From an uncultured Candidatus Saccharibacteria bacterium (GTDB taxonomy: Bacteria > Patescibacteriota > Saccharimonadia > Saccharimonadales > Saccharimonadaceae), in the NCBI GenBank assembly GCA_934717805.1, contig CAKUZG010000005.1, positions 1-37,025 of the forward strand: DNA of 37,025 nt, written 5' to 3'. Position numbers and translations under genes: made by a program. Below the pieces are notes generated by a model, which was not told where the DNA came from, made no database searches, and saw only the letters and a list, made by a program, of their open reading frames with translations. Positions 8,288 to 15,699 of the stretch are shown here, one piece after another. Every line of letters starts with the position of its first letter. The first letter of the stretch is position 1.

Positions 8288-8316
8288 ATTATACGCTTTT
8301 AGCACTCACAAGTCAA
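8288..8316 (-). promoter_or_regulatory. Promoter of dnaK
   Basis: TTGACT, 17 bp, TATAAT on the minus strand, overlapped by CIRCE. Predicted start about 8281. Confidence 0.92.
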
Positions 8317-8325
8317 GAGTGCTAA
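8299..8325. promoter_or_regulatory. CIRCE operator of dnaK
   Basis: Perfect TTAGCACTC-N9-GAGTGCTAA, covering the -35 and part of the spacer of the dnaK promoter. Confidence 0.97.
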
Positions 8326-8365
8326 TGTTGTATTATTTACAATGTTTAAAATATCCTAAAATAAA

Positions 8366-8393
8366 TTAAAACAGCCCCACCGAGCTGTTTTAA
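8366..8393 (-). terminator. Terminator of the HU-like gene
   Basis: TTAAAACAGC and GCTGTTTTAA arms with an 8-nt loop, T-rich on the minus side. It isolates the dnaK promoter from upstream transcription. Confidence 0.8.
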
Positions 8394-8410
8394 AATATTT
8401 TATAGAAAAT

Positions 8411-8794
8411 TTAAATCTTCTCAAATTTAGCACTTTTTAAGCTGCTTTCAATCTCATTTCCCGCCACAAATCGCAATCGTGCCTCTTTAATATCTGCACT
8501 TGTTACGCTCTTAGCATCTTTTGCACCCTTTCCAGAAAGTGTAATATGAAAATATCCCAAATCACCCAAATGCACAGTTTCCCCATTCTGAATAGCATTC
8601 GAAATTTCTTGCGTTAAAGCCATTAAAACAGCATATGTATCAATATCACTAACAGTAGTGCTTTTGGCAGAAATTCGTTTTGCCATCTCCTTTAATTCAA
8701 CTTTACCATTAGAAATTGCTGTTGGGTAAAACTTATTTGCTTCTTCTTTCTTTAACGGATTTGGGCGTTGAACCGCTTTATATTTTATAGCCAT
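8411..8794 (-). CDS. HU-family DNA-binding protein, Bacteroidetes (HU-HIG) type
   Basis: 127 aa. The opening MAIKYKAVQRPNPLKKEEANKFYP is followed by LKEMAKRISAKSTTVSDIDTY, LTQEISNAIQNGETVHLGDLGYFHITL and KEARLRFVAGNEI, the order seen in the long HU-like proteins (PF18291 type) common in Bacteroidetes rather than in the 90-aa classical HU. These proteins bend and compact DNA as dimers. Start ATG has AAGGAG eight bases upstream. The 159 nt before it carry four copies of an AATAGATT word that look like operators (8812-8888). Horizontal origin is plausible by the family's distribution; I cannot run the tree. Confidence 0.8.
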   Translation of the reverse strand: MAIKYKAVQRPNPLKKEEANKFYPTAISNGKVELKEMAKRISAKSTTVSDIDTYAVLMALTQEISNAIQNGETVHLGDLGYFHITLSGKGAKDAKSVTSADIKEARLRFVAGNEIESSLKSAKFEKI

Positions 8795-8811
8795 AATTAT
8801 TCTCCTTTTTA

Positions 8812-8888
8812 AATAGATTGAAAAGTATTTATGAATCTATTGAAAACCTTTTCGAAATAGATTCATTTTTAGTTGGAAATAGATTGAA
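8812..8888. repeat. Four AATAGATT[G/C]A repeats upstream of the HU-like gene
   Basis: Copies at 8812-8822, 8856-8866 and 8878-8888 in one direction and 8832-8841 inverted. The inverted copy and the third copy make a perfect 10-bp inverted repeat (ATGAATCTAT/ATAGATTCAT, 8831-8840 and 8857-8866). Same-strand copies are spaced 44 and 22 bp, near whole turns of the helix. Likely binding sites for a regulator or for the HU-like protein itself. The rest of 8889-8953 shows nothing I can name. Confidence 0.65.
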
Positions 8889-8953
8889 TTAAGGATTTAT
8901 TTCTTTTAACCTGCCTTTCTTATTATTTAAAAATCGAAACAACTGTAAATTAG

Positions 8954-9664
8954 CTAAATACTAAATATCCTATAGCAAATTTTATCTATAAAATCGTCTA
9001 AATTATTAATTATTATATTGTCGTGATTAAAATTTATATTATCAGGTATTCTTGATAATATAAAATTAGGTCCATTATTATGAATACTTTTATATACTTG
9101 CTTATCTTTATTTAGTAAATCTTGCGTATTGTTTGGAGATTCAATTAGATAAAGAAGAGTCTTATCCGGTGAATGTATAAAAACCTTAGAATTATCATTC
9201 GATAGCACCGCATATTTATCTAAATTATGGCTCGTTATTTTTTCAAGTTTTTTTACGCATCCCTTTTTATCAAAATACGGTGCATTTTGTATAAGAATTA
9301 TTATTTGAAAATACAACACACCTTCACACCTAATGTTCGCTGTTTCACCGAGCATATTTTCAAAATAGTTATTTGAATTTTGAGAATAATTACTCATAAC
9401 AAATTTAATTGCTATGCCCGCTAACGGACGTCTACCTTTAAATATTCCAATATCAACATTCTTATTAATATATCTTCCAGATATATTAGATTCTTTATTA
9501 TTGCCAACCCCATATGAAAATACAGTATAGATATTACCTAATTTATTTTGAATTTTTTCAGCAATAAAACCATGAAGAATTTTTAACTTTTCATTACTTC
9601 TTGGCCCTGTCTTTAAATAAGTACTAAAAGAATTATTCAATACAGCCATAAAATCATTATTCAT
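8954..9664 (-). CDS. Probable type II restriction endonuclease
   Basis: 236 aa. No family recognised with certainty; the call rests on overlap (8 nt) with a DNA adenine methyltransferase gene and on a motif resembling the PD-(D/E)XK fold: NKNVDIGIF (Asp71) followed 16 residues later by GIAIKF (Lys87), where the usual acidic residue before X-K is alanine. A conserved-looking SNYSQNSNNYFENMLGETANIR stretch follows; Glu102 or Glu107 could supply the missing acid. The enzyme would cut unmethylated DNA at the site protected by its partner. GGAGAG ribosome site seven bases before the ATG. AT-richer than its neighbours and free of TTCGAA, which points to transfer. Confidence 0.6.
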   Translation of the reverse strand: MNNDFMAVLNNSFSTYLKTGPRSNEKLKILHGFIAEKIQNKLGNIYTVFSYGVGNNKESNISGRYINKNVDIGIFKGRRPLAGIAIKFVMSNYSQNSNNYFENMLGETANIRCEGVLYFQIIILIQNAPYFDKKGCVKKLEKITSHNLDKYAVLSNDNSKVFIHSPDKTLLYLIESPNNTQDLLNKDKQVYKSIHNNGPNFILSRIPDNINFNHDNIIINNLDDFIDKICYRIFSI

Positions 9665-11087
9665 TACTACTCTCCGATAATTTAAAAGAAATAAACTTTA
9701 AAAGTTCCTTTGATGAAAAAGTATAGTAACCGCCACTTTTATATTTTCTTAAAATTTTAATAAAATTTATAAAGTCGTTAGATATCAATATTTTCCGGAT
9801 ATCTTCATATGAATACTTTTTTGAGATTATATATAGTCCACTATACACTCCAACACCCTTAGGAATATCTATTATTCTTAAAGAATTTATATCTTTTATA
9901 ACTGTATTTATAGCTATTTTATCAGTATTCACATCCTTTACAGCTTGATTTCTACCAAACAAATACCATTCATCACTATTAGCTAAGCTTCGCTTTAAAA
10001 GCTTGTCTTTATTTTCAGATAAATATTTATATGTCCATGAGTATTCTTTAGCCAATATTTCTTCCTTAATAGGCACACCATTTTTGTAAGGGAATATTGC
10101 TTTTTTCCAGTCTCCGCTAGAAGCTTTTAAAATATCTATAACCAATTCATTACTTATAAAATTATCACTAATAAAAATTTTATCAGCTAAAGTTGCAAAT
10201 CCATTTTTAACCTGAATATCCTTATCTATTGGACATGTTAGTATTTTATTTAAAAGGCTCAACTCATTATTATTCCCAAAATACATCTTATCATCAATCA
10301 GACAATCTTTTATTTTAATTTTATTGTAATTAGTTATAGAACCTTTATCATCAAAATAAGCATATTCAAAATAATCTTTATTATAATTATTATCGTAAGC
10401 CATTATTATTGTGTATACGTTAATACCCTTAAATGGTTGAAAATGATTAAGATCTATAACCTTATAAAGGCTATTCGTTTTTTGTATATACTTACGAAGG
10501 TTTCTACCATATATACTTGTAGTAAAACTACTTGGAGTTATAAGGCACATTCTACCAGTTTCTTTTAGCATTAAGAAACTAATTTCATAAAAAACTATAT
10601 ACAAATCTATCATTCCACCATCTATGAACTTAAACTCATTATTAGATTCACCCAAAGTAGATAGGTTATGTCTTCTAACATATGGCGGATTTCCCACCAC
10701 AAAATCCATTTTAGAAATATATTTTTTATAAATAAAAGTGGTATCAGAATTTATTATATCCCATGCAACATTATAGATACCATATTTCTCAGTCAACTTA
10801 TTAAGTCTTTTTATGCACGAATTATAGTTACGCTCATCTATTTCAATTCCGTGAATAAATTTCTCTAAAAGTTGCTTTAAATTTTTATCGTTTTTATAAA
10901 CTTCACAAAAACGATACACAATTTCATCAAGAAAAGCCCCATCACCACAAGAATTATCTATAATATGTTTATTTTTTATATTTTCACCAAAATATCCAAG
11001 AATATCAAGCATATTTTTTACTAAATAGCGAGGGGTGAAGACTTCGCCCATCTTCTTTACCCTTGTCGTCCTTAAACCATCTTTCAC
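9657..11087 (-). CDS. N6-adenine DNA methyltransferase of a type II R-M system
   Basis: 476 aa. GEVFTPRYLVKNMLDIL (14-30) is the usual opening of Eco57I/TaqI-like gamma-class methylases; SAM-binding motif I is IIDNSCGDGAF (42-52); catalytic motif IV is VVGNPPYVRR with NPPY at 133-136. The C-terminal half should hold the target-recognition domain. It methylates adenine in a specific site and protects the chromosome from the nuclease encoded immediately downstream. GTG start, six bases after TACTAT with TTGACC 16 bp further up (11094-11121), so the methylase mRNA should be leaderless while the nuclease depends on an internal ribosome site. No TTCGAA in 2.1 kb of this pair. Confidence 0.88.
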   Translation of the reverse strand: MKDGLRTTRVKKMGEVFTPRYLVKNMLDILGYFGENIKNKHIIDNSCGDGAFLDEIVYRFCEVYKNDKNLKQLLEKFIHGIEIDERNYNSCIKRLNKLTEKYGIYNVAWDIINSDTTFIYKKYISKMDFVVGNPPYVRRHNLSTLGESNNEFKFIDGGMIDLYIVFYEISFLMLKETGRMCLITPSSFTTSIYGRNLRKYIQKTNSLYKVIDLNHFQPFKGINVYTIIMAYDNNYNKDYFEYAYFDDKGSITNYNKIKIKDCLIDDKMYFGNNNELSLLNKILTCPIDKDIQVKNGFATLADKIFISDNFISNELVIDILKASSGDWKKAIFPYKNGVPIKEEILAKEYSWTYKYLSENKDKLLKRSLANSDEWYLFGRNQAVKDVNTDKIAINTVIKDINSLRIIDIPKGVGVYSGLYIISKKYSYEDIRKILISNDFINFIKILRKYKSGGYYTFSSKELLKFISFKLSESSNE

Positions 11088-11093
11088 GCAACT

Positions 11094-11121
11094 ATAGTAT
11101 CAAAAAAAAAAAACGGGTCAA
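11094..11121 (-). promoter_or_regulatory. Promoter of the R-M operon
   Basis: TTGACC, 16 bp (mostly a T tract), TACTAT on the minus strand; -10 ends six bases before the GTG start. Confidence 0.7.
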
Positions 11122-11142
11122 GCCCTTTTATTAAAGAATTAA

Positions 11143-11162
11143 AAACCCACAATCGTGGGTTT
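11143..11162 (-). terminator. Terminator of phosphoketolase
   Basis: AAACCCAC-4 nt-GTGGGTTT with T-rich flank on the minus strand, 4 nt past the stop codon. Confidence 0.85.
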
Positions 11163-11166
11163 AAAA

Positions 11167-13530
11167 TTAATTAAACTTCAAGTAATTCCAATTCTCTATC
11201 TCTGGCGCGTCTACCGAGTTTTCTTGCGCAAAGTGTAAAGCATCGTCTTGGCGTTTTTGGTATTCTTTTACAAGACTCTCAAAAACTTCATCACCTTTAT
11301 TAACTGAATTTAAGGCTCTCACCGCAATATCATATCGCGATACTTTGTTTCTCGCCAACATATCAAACGGCGTAGTCGTTGAGCCTTTTTCTTCATATCC
11401 ATTAATTTGAATACGCGCTGGATTTTGATAATCAAACAATATTGATTTGAGAGTCTTAGCGTATCCGTGAAAAGCAAATATAACTGGCTTATCTTTAGTA
11501 AAAATCTTCGCAAAGTCGCTTTTCGAAAGCGTATTTTCGAAAGTTCCAATTCCTTTTCCGCAAAGCGCCTGAATATAAACCAAGCGAATTTTAACTTGTG
11601 CAACATCATGAAGCAAAACTTGAAGTGCCGCAACCGTTTCTTTGAAAACATAATCGCCACTTGCCGCCAAAATTAAATCTGGTTCATCATCTTCTAAAAT
11701 AGAATCCCAGTCTGTAATTTCCTGATTTTTCCAACTATCAAAAATAAATACTCCGCCATTTTCATGCTGTTTTTGTGTGCTTTCAAGAGAAAAATATCTT
11801 GGTTCTGGCGTTTTTCCCGCAACCAAAACATTAATATTATTTCGAGATTTTAGCATTTTCGAAATCGCTGCAACCGCAGAGTTGTCATCCGCAGGCAAAA
11901 AGATCTGTCCAATTCCATTTTCGCGACGCAAAACCTCATCAATAAAGCTTGGATTTTGATGCGAAAAACCGTTGTGATCTTGACGCCAACCAGTTGAAGT
12001 TAGAATATAATTCAAACTTGCTAAATCACCTCGCCATTTTACCTCTTGAGATTGTGCCAAAAACTTCGCATATTGATCCATCATTGAAGAAATAATTGGC
12101 GCAAAAGCTTCATAAGAAGTTAAAACTCCATGCCGACCAGTTAAAATATATCCCTGTAAAAGCCCCTGCAAGCAGTTTTCACTTAAAATTTCCGTCACTC
12201 GACCATTTTTCGCTAAATCCTTTTCCCAAGGTTTAATTTCTCGTTGCCAAGAACGTGAAGTTGCTTCAAAAATCGCATCTAGTTTATTTGAATAGGTTTC
12301 ATCTGGGCTAAAAAACCTAAAATTATCAGGATTTTTTTCGAAAACTTTCTCCAACAAACCACCAACAGCATTCATTGCAAGAGATTTTTCGCCTAGCATT
12401 TCAGTAGTTTCCGGCAATGTCAAATCTTTAAAATTTAAATTCGCATCAATAAAACGATTTCGGCCAATTTTGCTTGAGTTTTCTGGTAAAAAGTCGTTAA
12501 GCCATGGTTTGAATTCGCCTTTTTCAAAATCAAAAAGCTCTTCGAATTTATATGATTTCATCCAATTTTCAAGTTTTTCAAGCTCATTTTTATCTGTTTT
12601 CGCTTTCAAAAGAGGTACTTGGTGTGCAAGTGAGTTTCCTTCAATTTTTTGACCATTATTTTCCTTTACACCCGAGCTACCTTTTTTACTTCGCATAATA
12701 ATCATCGGTAAGCGAATAAATTTATTGTTTCGCCCAAATTTTATTCGCGAAATGTCTCGAAACGCATTTGAAAACGCATTTGAAAGCTCTAAATCAAAAT
12801 CTTCTGCGGAATATTCATCAACAATTTTAGGCTCCCAACCAGCTCCATGAAAAAACTGAATTAGCTCAAAATCACTCATTGAACCAAAAATTGTTGGGCC
12901 GGAAATTTTATAACCATTTAAATGCAAAATTGGTAAAACAACCCCATTCTCAACTGGATCAATCAATTTATTCAAATGCCAAGAGGCTGCAATCGTTCCA
13001 GTTTCAGCTTCACCGTCGCCGATTAAAGTTGTAATTACTAAGTCTGGATTATCTAAAACAGCACCAAAAGCGGTAGATAACGAATAACCAAGCTCACCAC
13101 CTTCAAGAATCACACCAGGTGTAAATGGGCTGGCGTGCGACGGAAATCCGCCCGGCCAAGAAAAGTTTTTCGAAATATATTTAATTCCACCAAGGTTTCG
13201 AACTGCGTTATTGTCATATTTTGCAAGAGTTTCTTCAAGAAAAAGATTCGCTTGAAGTGCTGGAAAAGCGTGGCCAGGACCAAGCATAAATGCCGTTTTT
13301 AGATCACTTTTAGCAAAATCTAACTGTTTTTGTATATTCAAAAGATGTGCATAAACATGATTAACACCCGGACAACTTCCCCAATGACCAAGAAGCCGAG
13401 GTTTAATATCTTCAAAAGTTAAGGGGCGTTCCAGCAGAAAATTGTCTTGCAAAAAAATTTGCGAAACTGTTAAATAATTTGCCGCACGAATAAACTTTTT
13501 GATATTTTCAAGATTTTGCCCACTATTCAT
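11167..13530 (-). CDS. xfp: Phosphoketolase (xylulose-5-P/fructose-6-P)
   Basis: 787 aa, the full family length. Diagnostic segments include HWGSCPGVNHVYAHLN-like WGSCPGVNHVYAH near 50, FMLGPGHAFPALQANLFLEE near 80, and the thiamine-diphosphate loop GDGEAETG near 172. The enzyme splits xylulose-5-P or fructose-6-P with phosphate into acetyl-P plus a triose or tetrose phosphate, giving ATP through acetate kinase; it replaces missing glycolytic steps in several CPR and heterofermentative bacteria. A TGATAAAAT extended -10 ends seven bases before the ATG and there is no ribosome site, so a leaderless message independent of the upstream small RNA is predicted. Xfp versus Xpk specificity cannot be read from the sequence. 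Confidence 0.95.
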   Translation of the reverse strand: MNSGQNLENIKKFIRAANYLTVSQIFLQDNFLLERPLTFEDIKPRLLGHWGSCPGVNHVYAHLLNIQKQLDFAKSDLKTAFMLGPGHAFPALQANLFLEETLAKYDNNAVRNLGGIKYISKNFSWPGGFPSHASPFTPGVILEGGELGYSLSTAFGAVLDNPDLVITTLIGDGEAETGTIAASWHLNKLIDPVENGVVLPILHLNGYKISGPTIFGSMSDFELIQFFHGAGWEPKIVDEYSAEDFDLELSNAFSNAFRDISRIKFGRNNKFIRLPMIIMRSKKGSSGVKENNGQKIEGNSLAHQVPLLKAKTDKNELEKLENWMKSYKFEELFDFEKGEFKPWLNDFLPENSSKIGRNRFIDANLNFKDLTLPETTEMLGEKSLAMNAVGGLLEKVFEKNPDNFRFFSPDETYSNKLDAIFEATSRSWQREIKPWEKDLAKNGRVTEILSENCLQGLLQGYILTGRHGVLTSYEAFAPIISSMMDQYAKFLAQSQEVKWRGDLASLNYILTSTGWRQDHNGFSHQNPSFIDEVLRRENGIGQIFLPADDNSAVAAISKMLKSRNNINVLVAGKTPEPRYFSLESTQKQHENGGVFIFDSWKNQEITDWDSILEDDEPDLILAASGDYVFKETVAALQVLLHDVAQVKIRLVYIQALCGKGIGTFENTLSKSDFAKIFTKDKPVIFAFHGYAKTLKSILFDYQNPARIQINGYEEKGSTTTPFDMLARNKVSRYDIAVRALNSVNKGDEVFESLVKEYQKRQDDALHFAQENSVDAPEIENWNYLKFN

Positions 13531-13576
13531 ACAATATATTTTATCATATTTATGCTTAATTTTAAAGTTTTAAAAT

Positions 13577-13723
13577 TAAAAAACCGCCTAATATTAGACG
13601 GTAATTATTGAGAAGGAGGTTTTCCCCCATATAAGGTACAGACTCTAATCTTAAAAAAATAATTACGTCCTCCAGCTAACCCGCGAGTCCCAACCTTCTA
13701 GAATAAGGCGAAACGAATTAACG
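13577..13723 (-). ncRNA. Unassigned structured small RNA, about 145 nt
   Basis: Bounded by a consensus promoter (TTGACA-17-TATTAT) just after grpE and an intrinsic terminator, with no credible ORF. Nested helices are possible: 13694-13699 with 13611-13616 (AGAAGG/CCUUCU) and 13685-13689 with 13641-13645 (GACUC/GAGUC). An alternative 12-pair helix with one bulge joins 13658-13669 to 13597-13609 and invades the terminator's 5' arm. The RNA carries ACCUCCUU, the anti-Shine-Dalgarno word of 16S rRNA. It lacks SRP RNA, RNase P, tmRNA and T-box signatures. A 6S-like rod or a riboswitch are both possible; phosphoketolase downstream has its own promoter, which favours a free RNA. Confidence 0.6.
13583..13602 (-). 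terminator. Terminator of the small RNA
   Basis: Minus strand ACCG-U-CUA, AUAU loop, UAG-G-CGGU, then six U. Probably also ends grpE read-through. Confidence 0.88.
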
Positions 13724-13729
13724 TATATA

Positions 13730-13758
13730 ATAATATCATATTGCCAAAAATATGTCAA
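13730..13758 (-). promoter_or_regulatory. Strong promoter of the small RNA
   Basis: TTGACA, 17 bp, TATTAT on the minus strand, starting ten bases after the grpE stop. Predicted start about 13723. Confidence 0.85.
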
Positions 13759-13767
13759 CAAATAAAA

Positions 13768-14295
13768 CTACTTTCGTCCAACTTTAACCATTGCAGCCCG
13801 CAAAACCTCACCTTTTAAAGTGTATCCTGCGCGCAATTCTGCTAGAATAACCTCTTCTTCACCTTCAGAGTCTTCATCAAATTGAATTGCTTCGTGAAGT
13901 TCAGGATTAAAAACAGTTCCTTCAGCGGAATTAATTTTTTCTACACCAATTTTAGAAAGGTTTTTATCAAGATTTTTACTCATCTTAACAACATTTTGCG
14001 CCCAAGCATTTTGTGCTAATTCTTCTGGTAAGTGCGAAATTGCTCTTTCAATATCGTCAATCATTGGAATTAACGCCAAAATAGCTTTCTTTTCACCTAA
14101 ATTTTGTGCATTCGAAACTCGGCTTTCCACATTTTTACGATAATTCTCAAAATCTGCTCGCGTGCGCTGCAAATCGTTTTTTAGCTCCAAATTTTCTGCG
14201 TGAAGTTTTTCCATTTTAGAATCTTTTTTAAAAAATCCAGTTTTTTTCTCATCCTTCGAAACTTCTTGATTTGTATTTAAATTATTATCTTTCAT
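13768..14295 (-). CDS. grpE: Nucleotide exchange factor GrpE
   Basis: 175 aa. Charged N-terminus and long helix (about 28-75) with NDLQRTRADFENYRKNVE, then the conserved LIPMIDDIERAI and the C-terminal beta domain with VFNPELHEAIQF and GYTLKGEVLRAAMVKVGR. GrpE releases ADP from DnaK. It follows hrcA by 15 nt with AAGGAGG before its ATG, forming the hrcA-grpE operon under CIRCE control, while dnaK and dnaJ lie about 6 kb away. Confidence 0.96.
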   Translation of the reverse strand: MKDNNLNTNQEVSKDEKKTGFFKKDSKMEKLHAENLELKNDLQRTRADFENYRKNVESRVSNAQNLGEKKAILALIPMIDDIERAISHLPEELAQNAWAQNVVKMSKNLDKNLSKIGVEKINSAEGTVFNPELHEAIQFDEDSEGEEEVILAELRAGYTLKGEVLRAAMVKVGRK

Positions 14296-14310
14296 ACTTT
14301 CCTCCTTAAA

Positions 14311-15054
14311 CTATAAAATCTCTTCCAAAAATTCACCTGTTTTTTGAACCAATCGCACAACTTTGCCATAATTCTGGCGAGTTGGCCCAAGCACTCCAAT
14401 ATAAGAATTTTCTGAAAATGGACTTTCAAATTTTGAAATTATCAAACTTGCGCCCGAGCTTTTGCCAATTGGGTTTTCGCTACCGATATAAACGTTGAGC
14501 GGCTCATTTGGCGCAACTTCACGCAACCAAGGTTCAAGATTATCTAGTAATTGTGCAATCGACTGAACTGCCTCACCACTTTCGAATTCCGGCTGCGAAA
14601 AGAGATTATAAATTCCATTCATATAAAGTTGATCACCAATTGTGGCAAGACCAAGATTCCCGGTAACCTCAACCAAAGAATCCACCGCCGAGCGAATTGC
14701 ATGGTCGGCGCGATCATTTTGTGCTGCAACCCGCGAAGAAATTGCCCGAAAACCTCGCAAATTATCTTTCGAATTATCCGCATTAAGCAAAATCTGCTCA
14801 TTTTCACCACGACTTTCCTCTGTTAATCTATTAACATAAAACCGGTAACCTTTATCTGTTGGAATTCTTCCGGCAGAAGTATGCGGTTGCGTAATTAAAC
14901 CCAAATCCTCTAATTTAGCCATTTCTGAACGGATTGTCGCACTAGAAACTTCAAAAAGTTTAGCTAGCGTTACCGAACCAACTGGGCTAGCAACTTCAGC
15001 ATATTGCTCAATAATTGCAACTAAAATTTGCGTTTGTCGTGGCGTAATATTCAT
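14311..15054 (-). CDS. hrcA: Heat-inducible repressor HrcA (short form)
   Basis: 247 aa, about 90 residues shorter than typical HrcA. N-terminal winged helix (1-75: TPRQTQILVAIIEQYAEVAS, PVGSVTLAKLF, SSATIRSEMAKLEDLGLI, HTSAGRIPTDKGYRFYV) is complete; the C-terminal GAF-like domain keeps SENSYIGVLGPTRQNYGKVVRLV but the middle inserted domain is reduced. HrcA represses heat-shock genes by binding CIRCE. Its own promoter (TTGACC-17-TAAACT) overlaps a CIRCE, so it is autoregulated, and the ATG is six bases after the -10, so its mRNA should begin at the start codon. Confidence 0.95.
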   Translation of the reverse strand: MNITPRQTQILVAIIEQYAEVASPVGSVTLAKLFEVSSATIRSEMAKLEDLGLITQPHTSAGRIPTDKGYRFYVNRLTEESRGENEQILLNADNSKDNLRGFRAISSRVAAQNDRADHAIRSAVDSLVEVTGNLGLATIGDQLYMNGIYNLFSQPEFESGEAVQSIAQLLDNLEPWLREVAPNEPLNVYIGSENPIGKSSGASLIISKFESPFSENSYIGVLGPTRQNYGKVVRLVQKTGEFLEEIL

Positions 15055-15060
15055 ACTTTC

Positions 15061-15089
15061 AGTTTAGCACAAATTAGCACTTAGGTCAA
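15061..15089 (-). promoter_or_regulatory. Promoter of hrcA-grpE
   Basis: TTGACC, 17 bp, TAAACT on the minus strand; predicted start coincides with the A of the hrcA ATG. Confidence 0.82.
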
Positions 15090-15100
15090 TAGAGTGCTAA
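15074..15100. promoter_or_regulatory. CIRCE operator of hrcA
   Basis: TTAGCACTT-N9-GAGTGCTAA, the same one-base variant as at dnaJ. The TAG stop of the upstream gene lies inside it, again as at dnaJ. Confidence 0.93.
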
Positions 15101-15699
15101 TTTTTCGTAATCTCTACTCTAATAAATGGAGATTCACTAATGCCAATATGAATCGTTTTATTAGAACATTTTATTTTATTAAGTTTTTTTATTATTTTCC
15201 CTAAGTCTGAAGTATGAAAATCGTGTTTTGATATCCTTATCCATATAGTATTATATAACCCTCTATTATTTTGTGTGTGCGATATGGATAATATATTAAC
15301 TTCATAGATGCCAGCAAATTTACGGTATATATGTTTTTTCATTTTCTGTGCAATAAGTAATGTTGCTCTAGTACTTAAAGTTTTTCCATCTTCCTCGTTA
15401 GACTGAACATAAATTTCTATCTTTGGTTTATACTGTAATGCTAATTCTTTTAATTTTCTTTTATTTACCCTTAGGTATATATTCCTTGCTAAGTTTAAAA
15501 GCCTGATTAGTTTTACAAAAATCTTAGCAATAAAGGATATGAATACAGCAGACGAACCTAATCCAAGTGGCTGATCAATAATGTTACTGATACCTTTTTC
15601 TTGGAGCCATCGTGAATATTCTTCGTTGATCTTTAATTCCAGATCTTGATTATCCCCGACGGAAATGTAAAATATAAAGTCCTTATTTTTTAATTGCAT
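15097..15699 (-). CDS. Orphan hypothetical protein with one membrane helix
   Basis: 200 aa. Hydrophobic stretch at about 50-72 (AVFISFIAKIFVKLIRLLNL) could be a membrane span; the rest is basic and looks alpha/beta. I recognise no family. The ATG lies 17 nt inside the end of gmk and has no clear ribosome site, so translation would be coupled to gmk. It has no TTCGAA word over 600 nt, unlike gmk beside it, which suggests a later insertion between gmk and hrcA. Start choice is uncertain. Confidence 0.55.
   Translation of the reverse strand: MQLKNKDFIFYISVGDNQDLELKINEEYSRWLQEKGISNIIDQPLGLGSSAVFISFIAKIFVKLIRLLNLARNIYLRVNKRKLKELALQYKPKIEIYVQSNEEDGKTLSTRATLLIAQKMKKHIYRKFAGIYEVNILSISHTQNNRGLYNTIWIRISKHDFHTSDLGKIIKKLNKIKCSNKTIHIGISESPFIRVEITKN

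Noticed and set aside
13577..13723. T-box or SRP RNA identity for the small RNA
   Set aside because: The AGGTTGGGACTCGCGG stretch is only loosely like the T-box AGGGTGGNACCGCG and is in the wrong place relative to the terminator; the SRP apical GGAAG/GCAGCC loop is absent.
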